The translations under genes were made by a program, and so were the position numbers. From positions 1 through 64,000 of the forward strand of contig CBDFKJ010000006.1 in assembly GCA_965248805.1 (NCBI GenBank): a stretch of DNA of 64,000 nucleotides, read 5' to 3'. Below the pieces are notes generated by a model. It was not told where the DNA came from. It did not search any database and saw only the letters and a list, made by a program, of their open reading frames with translations. This document shows, in pieces, positions 1 through 8,228 of the stretch (positions are counted from its first letter, which is position 1; each line of letters begins with the position of its first letter). The stretch comes from CBDFKJ01 sp965248805 (GTDB taxonomy: Bacteria > Pseudomonadota > Alphaproteobacteria > UBA6615).

Positions 1-1136
1 GGTGATAGGTGGCGAGGAAGGTTTTGCGTCCATCCCTGGTCGCCTTGATCACTGCCCTCCAGAGACGGCCATCATCGTCCAGGAATCCAATGGTGACGCG
101 CTCGCCTTCCACGAACACTTCCCCCTCGTCGAATATTCGCTGGATACGGGCGTAGTCGCCGGGCGCGAGCTCGGGATGGCGGATGGTCTGCTTGGCGGCG
201 GTCTCGCCGGAGAGGCGGACGGTGTGGGACCGGCCGCCGATGGCTTTTCTGATCGCCTCGGGCACGACCGCGACCGGCCAATCACCGTCGGAGGCACCGG
301 AGAGATGGCGCGCGAACAGCGGTGTCCGCCAGGGCCGGCCGATGGCGGCCCTGGCCAACGCTTCAGGTGCGGTGTCGATCTTGGCGATGAGGCGGTCGGC
401 GGCGTTCCTGCCGGGGTTGATCAGCCCGACGTTGTGGGCGAGGCTAGGATCGACGCCGACGGGCACCCGGGCGGGCTCTTCGGTGCGCCTATTGACCCAG
501 GGGCGGGTTTGTTGCGAGCCGGGCGGCGGGCCGGACGAGACCTTGTAGCCGTAGCGCTCGAGATCGTCGTCGGAGAGTTGCTGGACGATGCAGCGGCAGC
601 GCCAGCCGTTGGGCGGATAGTGAGTGTGCCAGAAGGGATGGTCGACGGGCAGCACGGTGCCGTGCCAGGCGGCATGCTGGGGCCTGGTGCGGGCGTCCCG
701 GACAGCCACATAGCGCAGGTACGGCATCTGCTCCTTGAGGCGCTCGATGCCCTGCCAGCAGCCGTGGGCGTAGGCCATGCGGACGTTGGTGTCGAAAATG
801 ATGCGCAGGCGCCGCGGCGAGCCGAGTTGGACCATGCGGGTCTCGCCGGTGACCGGGTCGAGCATGGGCTGGCGGCCCCACCAGCCTTTCTTGCGCAGCG
901 TGGGCTCGAGGTTGTCGCGGAACCAGTCGAAGGTCCGGCCATCGGCAATCGCCGCATCCATGGCCCCCTGGATATCCTGGAGGATGTCGAGCTTCATGGC
1001 CTTGGCGACGGTGAAGCTCCTGACATGGGTGGCGGCGTCGGTATCGCGCCCAGTCGAAGCCGACATGGAAGCCTTTGGCGCGGAAATGCTTGACGGCTTC
1101 CTCGGGCGGGATATCGAGGATCTCGGGCTCGGGCAC
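1..1136 (-). pseudogene. Mu F-like phage head morphogenesis protein, frameshifted and running off the left edge
   Basis: Minor head protein of the Mu gpF / FluMu gp30 (SPP1 gp7-like) family, which joins the portal vertex during capsid assembly. The start ATG at 1136 opens MPEPEILDIPPEEAVKHF and reads to GFDW; the next codons are out of frame. After removal of one base in the GGG run (complement of 1049-1051) the reading continues open to base 1 through RRLRIIFDTNVRMAYAHG, WHGTVLPVDHPFW and YPPNGWRCRC, all characteristic of the family. The gene lies just downstream of the portal remnant, as in Mu-like phages. The frameshift is either real decay or a homopolymer sequencing error. The C-terminus lies outside the window. 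Confidence 0.8.
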
Positions 1137-1142
1137 GGCGGA

Positions 1143-1877
1143 TCAGTCGTCGCCGGCGTCGTCATCCACCAGCCCGGCCTCACCGGAGAGCTCGGCTGAG
1201 AAGGCCGCGCGGTGGAGCTTGGTCGCCACCGGCGTCTCATCCATGCGGCCGTACAGGCCGCCGAGGCCGTCGCGCACGTCCTGGAAGCCATCGGCATTGC
1301 GGATGGCATCGAGGACGGGCTCGATCATGGGCTCCATGAGGGGTTGCCAGCCGTCGAGCTCGGCGGCGAGCGCCCGGTCGATGGAATCGTCCCGGCCGGC
1401 TTCGGCGAAGGCGAACTTCCGACCGGCGCTTGGCGCGGGCGCGTCCTCCCATTCGCCGCCATAGGTGTCCTCGATATAGCGCCGGGCCGGGCGCATCCCG
1501 CTCATGCGGGCGACGATCTCGTCGCGGGCGGCGCGGGCGCCCAGGTCCTCGGGCGGCGCGATCTCGCGCACGACGCGGGGACAAGCTGCGCCGGGATAGT
1601 TCCAATCGGTGAGCCAGCGGGCGACGGTGCGCTCGACGCCGGAGCAGATCATGCGCGACAGCGTGGCGACGCGTTCGTCACGCACCAGCTTCTGCACCTC
1701 GGCGGTACCCTTCCACGGCCCCATCTCGGTGGTCGCGGTCTGCAATAGGACTGCCTCGACGATGAGCGCGTCCATGTACTTGCAGAACTGGACATGATCG
1801 CCGCCGCTGCGCCGGGTGGCCTCGAGGAACGTAATCTCCTGACCCTCTGGGATGGCGATGCCGGCACCCTGGGCCAA
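1143..1877 (-). pseudogene. DUF935 (Mu gp29-like) portal protein, C-terminal part only
   Basis: The 244-residue reading holds the C-terminal half of the DUF935 portal family, including IPEGQEITFLEA, a DALIVEAVLLQTATTEMG stretch matching the family's GQT.TT motif, and an acidic tail. Family members are about 500 residues, so the N-terminal half is missing. At 1878 the sequence changes directly into the inside of an IS630 transposase gene, so the truncation accompanied an IS-adjacent deletion. The gene ends 6 bases before the start of the F-like gene, the normal Mu-like order. The apparent TTG start at 1877 is only the first possible start after the junction. Confidence 0.75.
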
Positions 1878-2336
1878 AGCGTGGTCGTGCCGTGCCGTTT
1901 GTAGTCATGGGTCATGGTGCCGGCGCGTCCCTTCTTCATCGGCAGACCGGCGGTCGAGCGCCTGGATCTGTGACTTCTCATCGATCGACAACACCACCGC
2001 ATGGGCCGGCGGGTCGACATACAGGCCGACGATATCGGTGAGTTTCTCGGCGAAGGCAGGGTCGGTCGACAGCTTGAAGTTGCGCCAGCGGTGCGGGCTG
2101 AGACCGTGAGCCTTCCAGATCGCCTGCACCGTCGAGGCGGCAATACCGGCCGCCCTGGCCATCGCGCGCAACGTCCAGTGGGTCGCCTCAAACGGCGGCG
2201 GTTGCTGCGTCAGGCGCACGATCTCGGCGACACGATCGAGCGGGACCGGCGCCTTGCCGGGCGGACGGGACTTGTCGCGAAGCAGGCCGCCGACACCCTC
2301 GTGCCTGAACCGCTCTTGCCAGCGCCACACGCATCT

Positions 2337-3627
2337 GGAGACCTATAACAACCGGCCGATTTGGCGCGGATAAGGGTGTCCTGTTGGCCGATCCGTGCGG
2401 CGGGTGGATTTGACGGCGTTATTCGTCCGCGGTTTCGTTCTCAGCGGGGTGTTTTTTGGTCATACGGGCGGACTCATGCCATGGCGGCCCTGCGCTCATG
2501 GAAGATCAGACGCTGGAAATTATAGGCGAGGTTGGCGAGGCCTATCTTGGTCTCGGCCCGCTTGAGCCCGATGGTCCGGACGAACAGGCTCATGCGATCC
2601 TTCTGCTGGGCGAAGACATGCTCGACGCGTGCACGGACCGCTGACTTGCGGGCATTGGCCTGGGCGGTCGCCTTGGGCATGGCCCGGCCCGGCGGCTTCT
2701 TGCGGTGGATGTGGGAGATCCGACCCTTGCCCGCCAGCCACGCCTCGTTCGCCTTCGAGCGATAGGCGCTGTCAGCCCACACGCCGGCGGCCAGATTGTC
2801 GCCGGTGACGAGATGACGCAACATCTTGCCGTCATGGCGGGCGGCATCGGTCACCGCCGAGCCGCGGATGAAGCCGTAGGCCCGATCGATGACGACATGA
2901 TTCTTGTAGCCGAACACCGGGATCGCGATGTCGGGCACGCGCCGTTGCGCCCCGGCGGGGTTCTTGCGCCTTCCGGTCTTCACCGTCCACCGCGCGTCTG
3001 TGTCCTTCTGCGCCGCCTTGGCCGGCTGATCGGGCCAGATCTCGGCCGCGCTCTTGCCCGCCTTGATCGCCCGCTTCTCGTCATCGCGGTGGCGCTGCTT
3101 GGGCGCCGATACCAGGGTCGCATCGACGATCTGCCCGCCCATCGCCAGATAGCCGCACCGGCGCAATTCGCCATCGAAGGCGGCAAACAGCTTATCCATC
3201 GCCCCGGCCCGGACCAGACGCTCGCGAAAGGTCCAGATGGTGTTCCGGTCCGGCGTCGGCGCTCCGAGATCGAAGCCCAGGAAGCGAAGCCAACTCAAGC
3301 GGTCGCGGATCAGAAACTCCATCCGCTCGTCGCTCACCGTGTGCCGCGCGGCCAGGACCAGAACCTTGAACATCGCCACCGCATCGTAGGCCGGGCGGCC
3401 GCCTTTCGATCCGTCCGAATAGCCCAGCGCCGCCTCAAGCGGTGCGCGGAAAATCTCGAAATCGACAACCTTCGCCAGCACCTCCAACGGATCGCCAGTC
3501 GCCGAAAGCTTGCGCAAATGATCCGGTAAGCCGAACAGGCCAGTCTGCCTCATCAATACCCCCCTCGAATCGAACCGCCGCAGAGAATCACAACAAGGCA
3601 AAATTGGCGAGGTAAATAGAGGCGTCC
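2337..3627 (-). mobile_element. IS5-family insertion sequence, copy 1 (inside IS630 copy A)
   Basis: The element starts GGAGACCT and ends AGGCGTCC, like copies 2 and 3, and is about 1291 bp. The right flank AGGT matches the IS630 sequence at this point, but the left flank reads ATCT where AGGT is expected, so the target duplication has decayed. The left end beyond the transposase gene differs clearly from copies 2 and 3, making this an older, diverged variant. Confidence 0.85.
2474..3553 (-). CDS. IS5-family transposase (copy 1)
   Basis: 359-residue DDE transposase starting MRQTGLFGLPDHL. Catalytic residues visible are Asp in GGQIVDATLV, Asp in GVWADSAYRS and Glu in RARVEHVFAQQKDRM. It is full length with no frameshift and differs from copies 2 and 3 by scattered substitutions. 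The ATG at 3553 is chosen over the longer upstream frame, because that extension is IS630 coding sequence plus the IS5 terminal region read through. It may still be active. Confidence 0.85.
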   Translation of the reverse strand: MRQTGLFGLPDHLRKLSATGDPLEVLAKVVDFEIFRAPLEAALGYSDGSKGGRPAYDAVAMFKVLVLAARHTVSDERMEFLIRDRLSWLRFLGFDLGAPTPDRNTIWTFRERLVRAGAMDKLFAAFDGELRRCGYLAMGGQIVDATLVSAPKQRHRDDEKRAIKAGKSAAEIWPDQPAKAAQKDTDARWTVKTGRRKNPAGAQRRVPDIAIPVFGYKNHVVIDRAYGFIRGSAVTDAARHDGKMLRHLVTGDNLAAGVWADSAYRSKANEAWLAGKGRISHIHRKKPPGRAMPKATAQANARKSAVRARVEHVFAQQKDRMSLFVRTIGLKRAETKIGLANLAYNFQRLIFHERRAAMA

Positions 3628-3873
3628 AGGTCTTGGACTTGCCGGTCTCGGTCATGATCGCCGAGGTGCCCAGACCCTCGCCGCTGAGAAGGACAATATG
3701 TGCCCGCCAGACGTGTTTCTGCGGGCTCTTGGGATCCGCGACGACCGCGCGCAATCGCTGACGGTCGCCGGCGGATAGGGTGAAGGAGATTCCACTGCGC
3801 ATACGCCAGATTCGCATAACACAGCAAAATACGGAATCCCAATTCGGACTCTTTCATTCCGATCAATCCACTA

Positions 3874-4691
3874 GGAATTGATTCCAACGTTTGGAACCCT
3901 CGGTTTCGGGCTGCGATGATGTCGTCGGGGTCGGCTTTCGATATGAACGGCTGTGGGTTGGCCGCATTGTATTCGCGGACGAAGCGGTTGATTGCGGCCT
4001 GGAGATCGACGACGGAATGGAAGACGCCGTGCTTGAGCCGCCGCCGGGTGAGTTTTGCGAAGAAGCCCTCGACGGCATTGAGCCACGAGCAGGAGGTCGG
4101 TGTGAAGTGGAAAGTCCAGCGCGGATGGCGGGCGAGCCAGGCGCGGACCTTGTCCTTGTTGTGCGCCGCGTAGTTGTCGACGATCGCGTGGATGGCCTTG
4201 TCCGCCGGCACCGTGCGCTCGATGCGGTTGAGGAAGCGGATGAACTCCTGATGGCGGTGGCGCTGCATGTTCTGGCCGATCACCGTTCCGTCCAGAACGT
4301 TGAGCGCCGCAAACAGCGTGGTCGTGCCGTGCCGTTTGTAGTCATGGTGCCGGCGCGTCCCTTCTTCATCGGCAGACCGGCGGTCGAGCGCCTGGATCTG
4401 TGACTTCTCATCGATCGACAACACCACCGCATGGGCCGGCGGGTCGACATACAGGCCGACGATATCGGTGAGTTTCTCGGCGAAGGCAGGGTCGGTCGAC
4501 AGCTTGAAGTTGCGCCAGCGGTGCGGACTGAGACCGTGAGCCTTCCAGATCGCCTGCACCGTCGAGGCGGCAATACCGGCCGCCCTGGCCATCGCGCGCA
4601 ACGTCCAGTGGGTCGCCTCAAACGGCGGCGGTTGCTGCGTCAGGCGCACGATCTCGGCGACACGATCGAGCGGGACCGGCGCCTTGCCGGG
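3874..4691 (-). pseudogene. IS630 transposase lacking its N-terminal domain (copy B)
   Basis: The frame keeps residues equivalent to about 90 onward of the intact protein, with all three acidic residues (SIDEKSQ, AIVDNYAAHN, SWLNAVEGFF), but the N-terminal DNA-binding region is removed by the 257-bp deletion. A longer open frame exists only because the deletion and the neighbouring copy A sequence happen to stay open. It is not expected to make an active transposase. Confidence 0.75.
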
Positions 4692-4750
4692 CGCATACCA
4701 CAGCAAAATACGGAATCCCAATTCGGACTCTTTCGTTCCGATCCCTCCAA
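3874..4750 (-). mobile_element. IS630-family element copy B, internally deleted, in tandem with copy A
   Basis: It lies directly after copy A, sharing one TA dinucleotide (3872-3873), in the same orientation. It is 877 bp against 1134 bp for the intact copy; about 257 bp are missing at a junction near 4691, where CCGGGC meets GCATACC. Both ends are slightly degenerate (right end ATCCCTCCAA instead of ATCAATCCAC). TA at 4751-4752 follows, then the Shedu-like gene. Its tandem position suggests that two copies recombined with loss of whatever lay between. Confidence 0.8.
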
Positions 4751-4930
4751 TAGCGAAATTGTTCGGTCAAACAATTCGAGCCGACGAAGTAGAGATTATC
4801 GAAGTCGTCGAGCCGATGGTGCAATTGAGTCTCACCCTGGCTCCACACATCACGCTCGACGAGAAGCTGAGGCAAGCTGAACCGCTCCGGGTTTGGCGGA
4901 GGCTCCAACTCTTGAGAAAGTGGAGCCATT

Positions 4931-5257
4931 ATGAGCAAGACAAGGAACAGGTTTTCTTCTGAGGTTCGCGCCCGTGCGGTGCGGATGGTTGTGGATCACG
5001 AGGGCGAACACGCCTCGCGTTGGGCGGCTGTTTCCTCGATAGCTGGGAAGATCGGCTGCACGGCGCAGACACTCAATGAGTGGGTGAAGAGGTTCGAGCG
5101 CGATAGCGGCGTGCGCGCCGGCGTCCCCAGCGAGGTCGCCGAGCGGCTGAAAGCCCTGGAGCGGGAGAACCGCGACCTCCGGCAGGTCAACGAGATCCTG
5201 CGCAAGGCGAGCGCCTATTTTGCCCAGGCGGAGCTCGACCGCCGGTTCAAGCCATGA
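4931..5257 (+). CDS. IS3-family transposase OrfA (helix-turn-helix and leucine zipper)
   Basis: 108 residues. The N-terminal helix-turn-helix region (SEVRARAVRMVVDHEG onward, IAGKIGCTAQTLNEWVKR) binds the element ends, and a C-terminal coiled coil (LKALERENRDLRQVNEIL) allows oligomerisation. Its stop overlaps the start of orfB as ATGA, the arrangement from which IS3 elements make an OrfAB fusion by frameshifting. No clear A-rich slippery heptamer is obvious at the overlap, so translational coupling is the alternative. Confidence 0.9.
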   Translation: MSKTRNRFSSEVRARAVRMVVDHEGEHASRWAAVSSIAGKIGCTAQTLNEWVKRFERDSGVRAGVPSEVAERLKALERENRDLRQVNEILRKASAYFAQAELDRRFKP

Positions 5258-6159
5258 TCGCGTTCATCGGCGATCACCGCGAGGCGCACGGGGTCGAGCC
5301 GATCTGCAAGGTGCTGCCGATCGCCCCGTCGACCTACTACGACCATGTGGCCAGGCGGCGCGATCCGGCCAGGCTGTCGGCACGGGCGAAACGGGATATG
5401 GCTCTCAAGGTCGAGGTCCGACGCGTCTTCAAAGAGAACTTCCGTGTCTACGGCGTTCGCAAGGTGTGGCGACAATTGCAGCGGGAAGGCTTCGATGTCG
5501 CTCGCTGCACTGTTGAGCGGCTGATGCGGGAGATGGGCTTGCAAGGGGTGATCCGCGGCAAGCCGATCCGCACGACAGTCAGCGACCAGGCCGCGCCTTG
5601 CCCGCTCGACAAGGTCAATCGCCAGTTCCACGCTCCGGCACCGAACAGGCTGTGGGTCTCGGACTTTACCTACGTGGCCACTTGGGCTGGCTTCGTCTAT
5701 GTCGCCTTTGTCATCGACGCCTATGCCCGCCGCATCGTCGGCTGGCGGGTGAGCCGGACAGCCCATGCCGGCTTTGTTCTCGATGCCCTGGAACAAGCGC
5801 TTCATGCGCGGCGACCCGTCCATCGCGGTGGGCTGATCCATCACAGCGATAGAGGGAGCCAATATGTCTCGATCAAATATACCGAGCACCTGGCGGAAGC
5901 GGGCATCGAACCCTCGGTGGGCAGCGTCGGCGACTCTTATGACAATGCTCTGGCCGAGACCATCAATGGTCTTTACAAAGCCGAGGTCATTCACCGGCGC
6001 GGGCCGTGGCGCTCATTCGAGGCCGTCGAGCTCGCTACTCTGGAATGGGTGGATTGGTTCAACAACCGGCGGCTCCTGGAGCCCATCGGAAACATCCCGC
6101 CGGCCGAAGCCGAGGAACGCCACTACGCCATGCTGAAGCAGTCAGACATGGCGGCGTGA
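5254..6159 (+). CDS. IS3-family transposase OrfB (DDE integrase-type catalytic subunit)
   Basis: 301 residues. An N-terminal HTH_21-like region (FRVYGVRKVWRQLQREG) precedes the rve integrase core. The catalytic triad is visible as Asp in LWVSDFTYVAT, Asp in IHHSDRGSQY and Glu in YDNALAETINGLYK, with the usual 35-residue spacing between the last two. Full length for the family and free of frameshifts, so the element may be active. Confidence 0.92.
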   Translation: MIAFIGDHREAHGVEPICKVLPIAPSTYYDHVARRRDPARLSARAKRDMALKVEVRRVFKENFRVYGVRKVWRQLQREGFDVARCTVERLMREMGLQGVIRGKPIRTTVSDQAAPCPLDKVNRQFHAPAPNRLWVSDFTYVATWAGFVYVAFVIDAYARRIVGWRVSRTAHAGFVLDALEQALHARRPVHRGGLIHHSDRGSQYVSIKYTEHLAEAGIEPSVGSVGDSYDNALAETINGLYKAEVIHRRGPWRSFEAVELATLEWVDWFNNRRLLEPIGNIPPAEAEERHYAMLKQSDMAA

Positions 6160-6650
6160 CTCAAACAAAATGGCCTCCGCCAAACCCGGAGCGGTTCAAG
6201 CGGCCGATTCAGAGCGCACCCCCTTGGCAGTAATCAGTGGTATATTAAGGACGGCCCGATTAGCTGAGTTGTCGTCATTCGGTAGAACCGCTGAAGTCCG
6301 TCTCAAAGTTATCCAGAGAGTCCAGGACCTTAAGGACGATCCAGATACGGCCGAACAAAGGCTCCAAGAACTGATAGAGTTCGCCCCGTGGCTGATCAAT
6401 CCGCAGTGGGCGCCAATTACGGCCAACCAATCTTTCAGTGCACTAAGAAGAGAGTTCGAGTCCTTTTACAAGAAGAAGGTAGGAGCCCAAATTAGCTTGC
6501 CGGATATATCGGAAACGAATAGAAGGCCAGATTTTGTTCTTTCGAGCCAAGACAATGGATTGCAGATAATTGAAATCAAGAGGCCCTCACACCGTCTCAC
6601 CAACGATGAGATGGATAGGATCATCATATACTATAATATTATGAAGGAGT

Positions 6651-7752
6651 CGTGCCTATCCGGTTAATTCGTACACCCACTACATGTAGGATGCTTCCAC
6701 TCGCCGGAATATAGCTCGGCGTAGGTTGGAGCCTCGGCCTCTCCTGCGATTCCGAGCAATGAGCGGAAGGCGTTGAACGGGTAAAACCGCCTGTTGAAGC
6801 GGAACGTGAACTCGTTGAGGTAGGCTTGTAGATGCTTTGCGCTCACGCCATGGTGGATGCCACTGAGCCAATTCTTCAGGTTGCTGAAGACGAGGTGGAT
6901 GATCGGCATGAACTCTTCGGCCACCTCGGGGTCGCCGCATTCGGCAATGGCGTGGTGATCATAGCCGCGTGTCCGCAAGCTGCCATAGCCACTCCAATCG
7001 TCGGTGACGATCAGCGACCCCGGCATAACGGCGTTCTCGACGAAGCCACATAGCGAATCGGCGCTGCGGTCGGCAGCGACGGACAGCCGCACACGCCCGG
7101 CGTAGCGGCCATCCTTCCGCTTGTCCTGCGCGGTGCCGGGCTCCCTGTGGCTGACTTCGACGGCAGCAGCCACCAGCGTCTTGTGGTGAACGCCTCGGCC
7201 TTCACCACGCATCCGGCCTCCAACATAGGTTTCGTCCACCTCGACATGCTCTCCTGCCCTGGCACCGATCCGATCCTGATCGGGCCGCACCATACCCGCG
7301 CGGAGCTTATGCAGGATGCCGAAGGCGGTTTCGTACCGCGTCAGCCCAAGCTGCCGCTGAAACTGCACCGCCGACATGCCCGGCGTCTGGCTGGCGACCA
7401 GATAGGCGGCCCAAAACCACGTGCTCAAAGGCGTGTGGCTGCGCTCCATGACCGTGCCGACGGTCAATCCCGTCTGGCGGCGGCAAGCGCGACAGGTCAG
7501 GACGCCAGGCCGCGTGGCGATGCGGAAAGGTTCACCCACGACGCCGCAGCGCGGGCAGGCGAACCCGTCACCCCAGCGAGCCCTTTCCAGGTAGGCGGCG
7601 CACGCCGCATCGTCGGAGAAAAGTCGCTGAAACTCGGGGAGGGATTGCGGGAAGGGCAGGTCGGTGCGGTCGAGAACGTCCATGACCCACTATCCGTTGT
7701 ACGCACACAACCTATCCCTAGTGCGCGTGTATGCGTCAAGCGGATAGGCACG
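6651..7752 (-). mobile_element. IS1595-family insertion sequence with 8-bp target duplication
   Basis: 1102 bp with ends CGTGCCTATCCG and CGGATAGGCACG, flanked by the perfect 8-bp direct repeat GAAGGAGT (6643-6650 and 7753-7760). Excision with one repeat restores the reading frame of the Shedu-like gene (IIIYYNIMKE then FLGSPGNSEF). Two partial copies of the same element lie at 24103-24333 and 33315-33531. Confidence 0.93.
6664..7683 (-). CDS. IS1595-family transposase with N-terminal zinc ribbon
   Basis: 339 residues. A zinc-ribbon motif near residues 43-70 (CPRCGVVG, then CRACRR) is followed by the DDE core (EVDETYVGG, IVTDDWSGY and the C-terminal HHGVSAKHLQAYLNEF region typical of the ISXO2-like domain). 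The frame is intact and the start at 7683 (MDVLDRTDLPFPQ) lies about 70 bases inside the right end. Probably functional, in agreement with the undamaged target duplication. Confidence 0.92.
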   Translation of the reverse strand: MDVLDRTDLPFPQSLPEFQRLFSDDAACAAYLERARWGDGFACPRCGVVGEPFRIATRPGVLTCRACRRQTGLTVGTVMERSHTPLSTWFWAAYLVASQTPGMSAVQFQRQLGLTRYETAFGILHKLRAGMVRPDQDRIGARAGEHVEVDETYVGGRMRGEGRGVHHKTLVAAAVEVSHREPGTAQDKRKDGRYAGRVRLSVAADRSADSLCGFVENAVMPGSLIVTDDWSGYGSLRTRGYDHHAIAECGDPEVAEEFMPIIHLVFSNLKNWLSGIHHGVSAKHLQAYLNEFTFRFNRRFYPFNAFRSLLGIAGEAEAPTYAELYSGEWKHPTCSGCTN

Positions 7753-8228
7753 GAAGGAGTTCCTAGGAAGTCCCGGGAACTCTGAGTTCCGAGAAATATT
7801 TACCAGGTTTCACATTACCGTTGTATGTGATTACTTGAAATTATCCGGTGCTCAGAAGGAAGCCTTTGATTCCTATGTCGACAGGTCAAAGCTTACACAC
7901 ATAAACTGGCAAACTTTCCTTCTCAGAACTGGGCGGATGCACACGGAATTCTTGGCTGAGGCCGAAAAACAGAAGCGGAATGTCATTGAGCACGAAAGTT
8001 AGTAAAGATCGGCCCATCGCTATCGACCTAAGCGCGTCGTCACTTTCTCGATCTCGAATCCAGCGAACATCTCCCGGACCTCGGGCCGGTCGTTGAGGCT
8101 GAGAATGAAGCGGCCCCGGAGGCCTCGTAAGGCATCCGCCATGCGCGTGAATCCCTCCCTGTCGAACAACCCCTTGCCGTAATCGCTCTCGTGTCCCCAG
8201 TAGGGCGGGTCGATGTAGAACAGGGTAA

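Larger units (their letters stand above)
1878..3811 (-). pseudogene. IS630 transposase remnant (copy A)
   Basis: DDE_3/IS630 transposase. The N-terminal helix-turn-helix part reads from about 3811 (starting MRIWRMRSGISF) up to the IS5 insertion; the middle resumes at 2336 (WRWQERFRHEGVGG) and includes the first catalytic aspartate in VLSIDEKSQ. A seven-base duplication breaks the frame, and the second Asp and the Glu are lost beyond the 1878 junction. Because the IS5 copy lies in the same orientation, a chimeric open frame runs from the IS630 start through IS5; that is an accident of insertion, not a fusion gene. Confidence 0.8.
1878..3871 (-). mobile_element. IS630-family element copy A, truncated and interrupted by an IS5-family element
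   Basis: The sequence matches the intact IS630 copy at 31521-32654. The right terminus at 3871 is complete (ends ATCAATCCAC before a TA shared with copy B). The left side stops inside the transposase gene at 1878, next to the portal gene. An IS5-family element occupies 2337-3627. Compared with the intact copy, seven bases (GGTCATG) are duplicated near 1910-1920, which shifts the frame. It is immobile as it stands. Confidence 0.85.
4878..6198 (+). mobile_element. IS3-family insertion sequence with 3-bp target duplication
   Basis: 1321 bp bounded by inverted repeats beginning TGAACCGCTCCGGGTTTGGC and flanked by the direct repeat AGC (4875-4877 and 6199-6201). It carries overlapping orfA and orfB. 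Removing it with one AGC restores the Shedu-like frame exactly (Gln-Ala-Ala-Asp-Ser across the site), so this insertion is clean and probably recent. Confidence 0.92.
4753..8002 (+). pseudogene. Shedu-like (SduA/DUF4263) nuclease gene, 5'-truncated and split by IS3 and IS1595
   Basis: Three segments, 4753-4877, 6202-6650 and 7761-8002, join in one reading frame when both elements and one copy of each target duplication are removed. The joined product is about 270 residues. It begins AKLFGQTIRADEVEIIEV, continues through LIEFAPWLINPQW, then a PD-(D/E)xK-type core with RRPDFVL and LQIIEIKRPSH, and ends in FHITVVCDYLKLSG and LTHINWQTFLLRT before TAG at 8002. The core and tail match the C-terminal nuclease of Shedu anti-phage proteins. 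The N-terminal part, possibly a different sensor or ATPase domain, is lost at IS630 copy B. The segments are clearly more AT-rich than their neighbours, consistent with a transferred defence gene. Confidence 0.65.

Noticed and set aside
2..1093. 363-residue plus-strand frame over the F-like gene
   Set aside because: It has no family pattern and is the GC-rich antisense shadow of the F-like head protein on the minus strand.
2474..3817. 447-residue apparent IS630-IS5 fusion transposase
   Set aside because: The N-terminal part is IS630 coding sequence and the join is read-through of the IS5 terminal region; the real IS5 start is at 3553.
3588..4721. 377-residue frame running through IS630 copies A and B
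   Set aside because: It crosses the boundary of two elements and an internal deletion; no natural protein has this structure.
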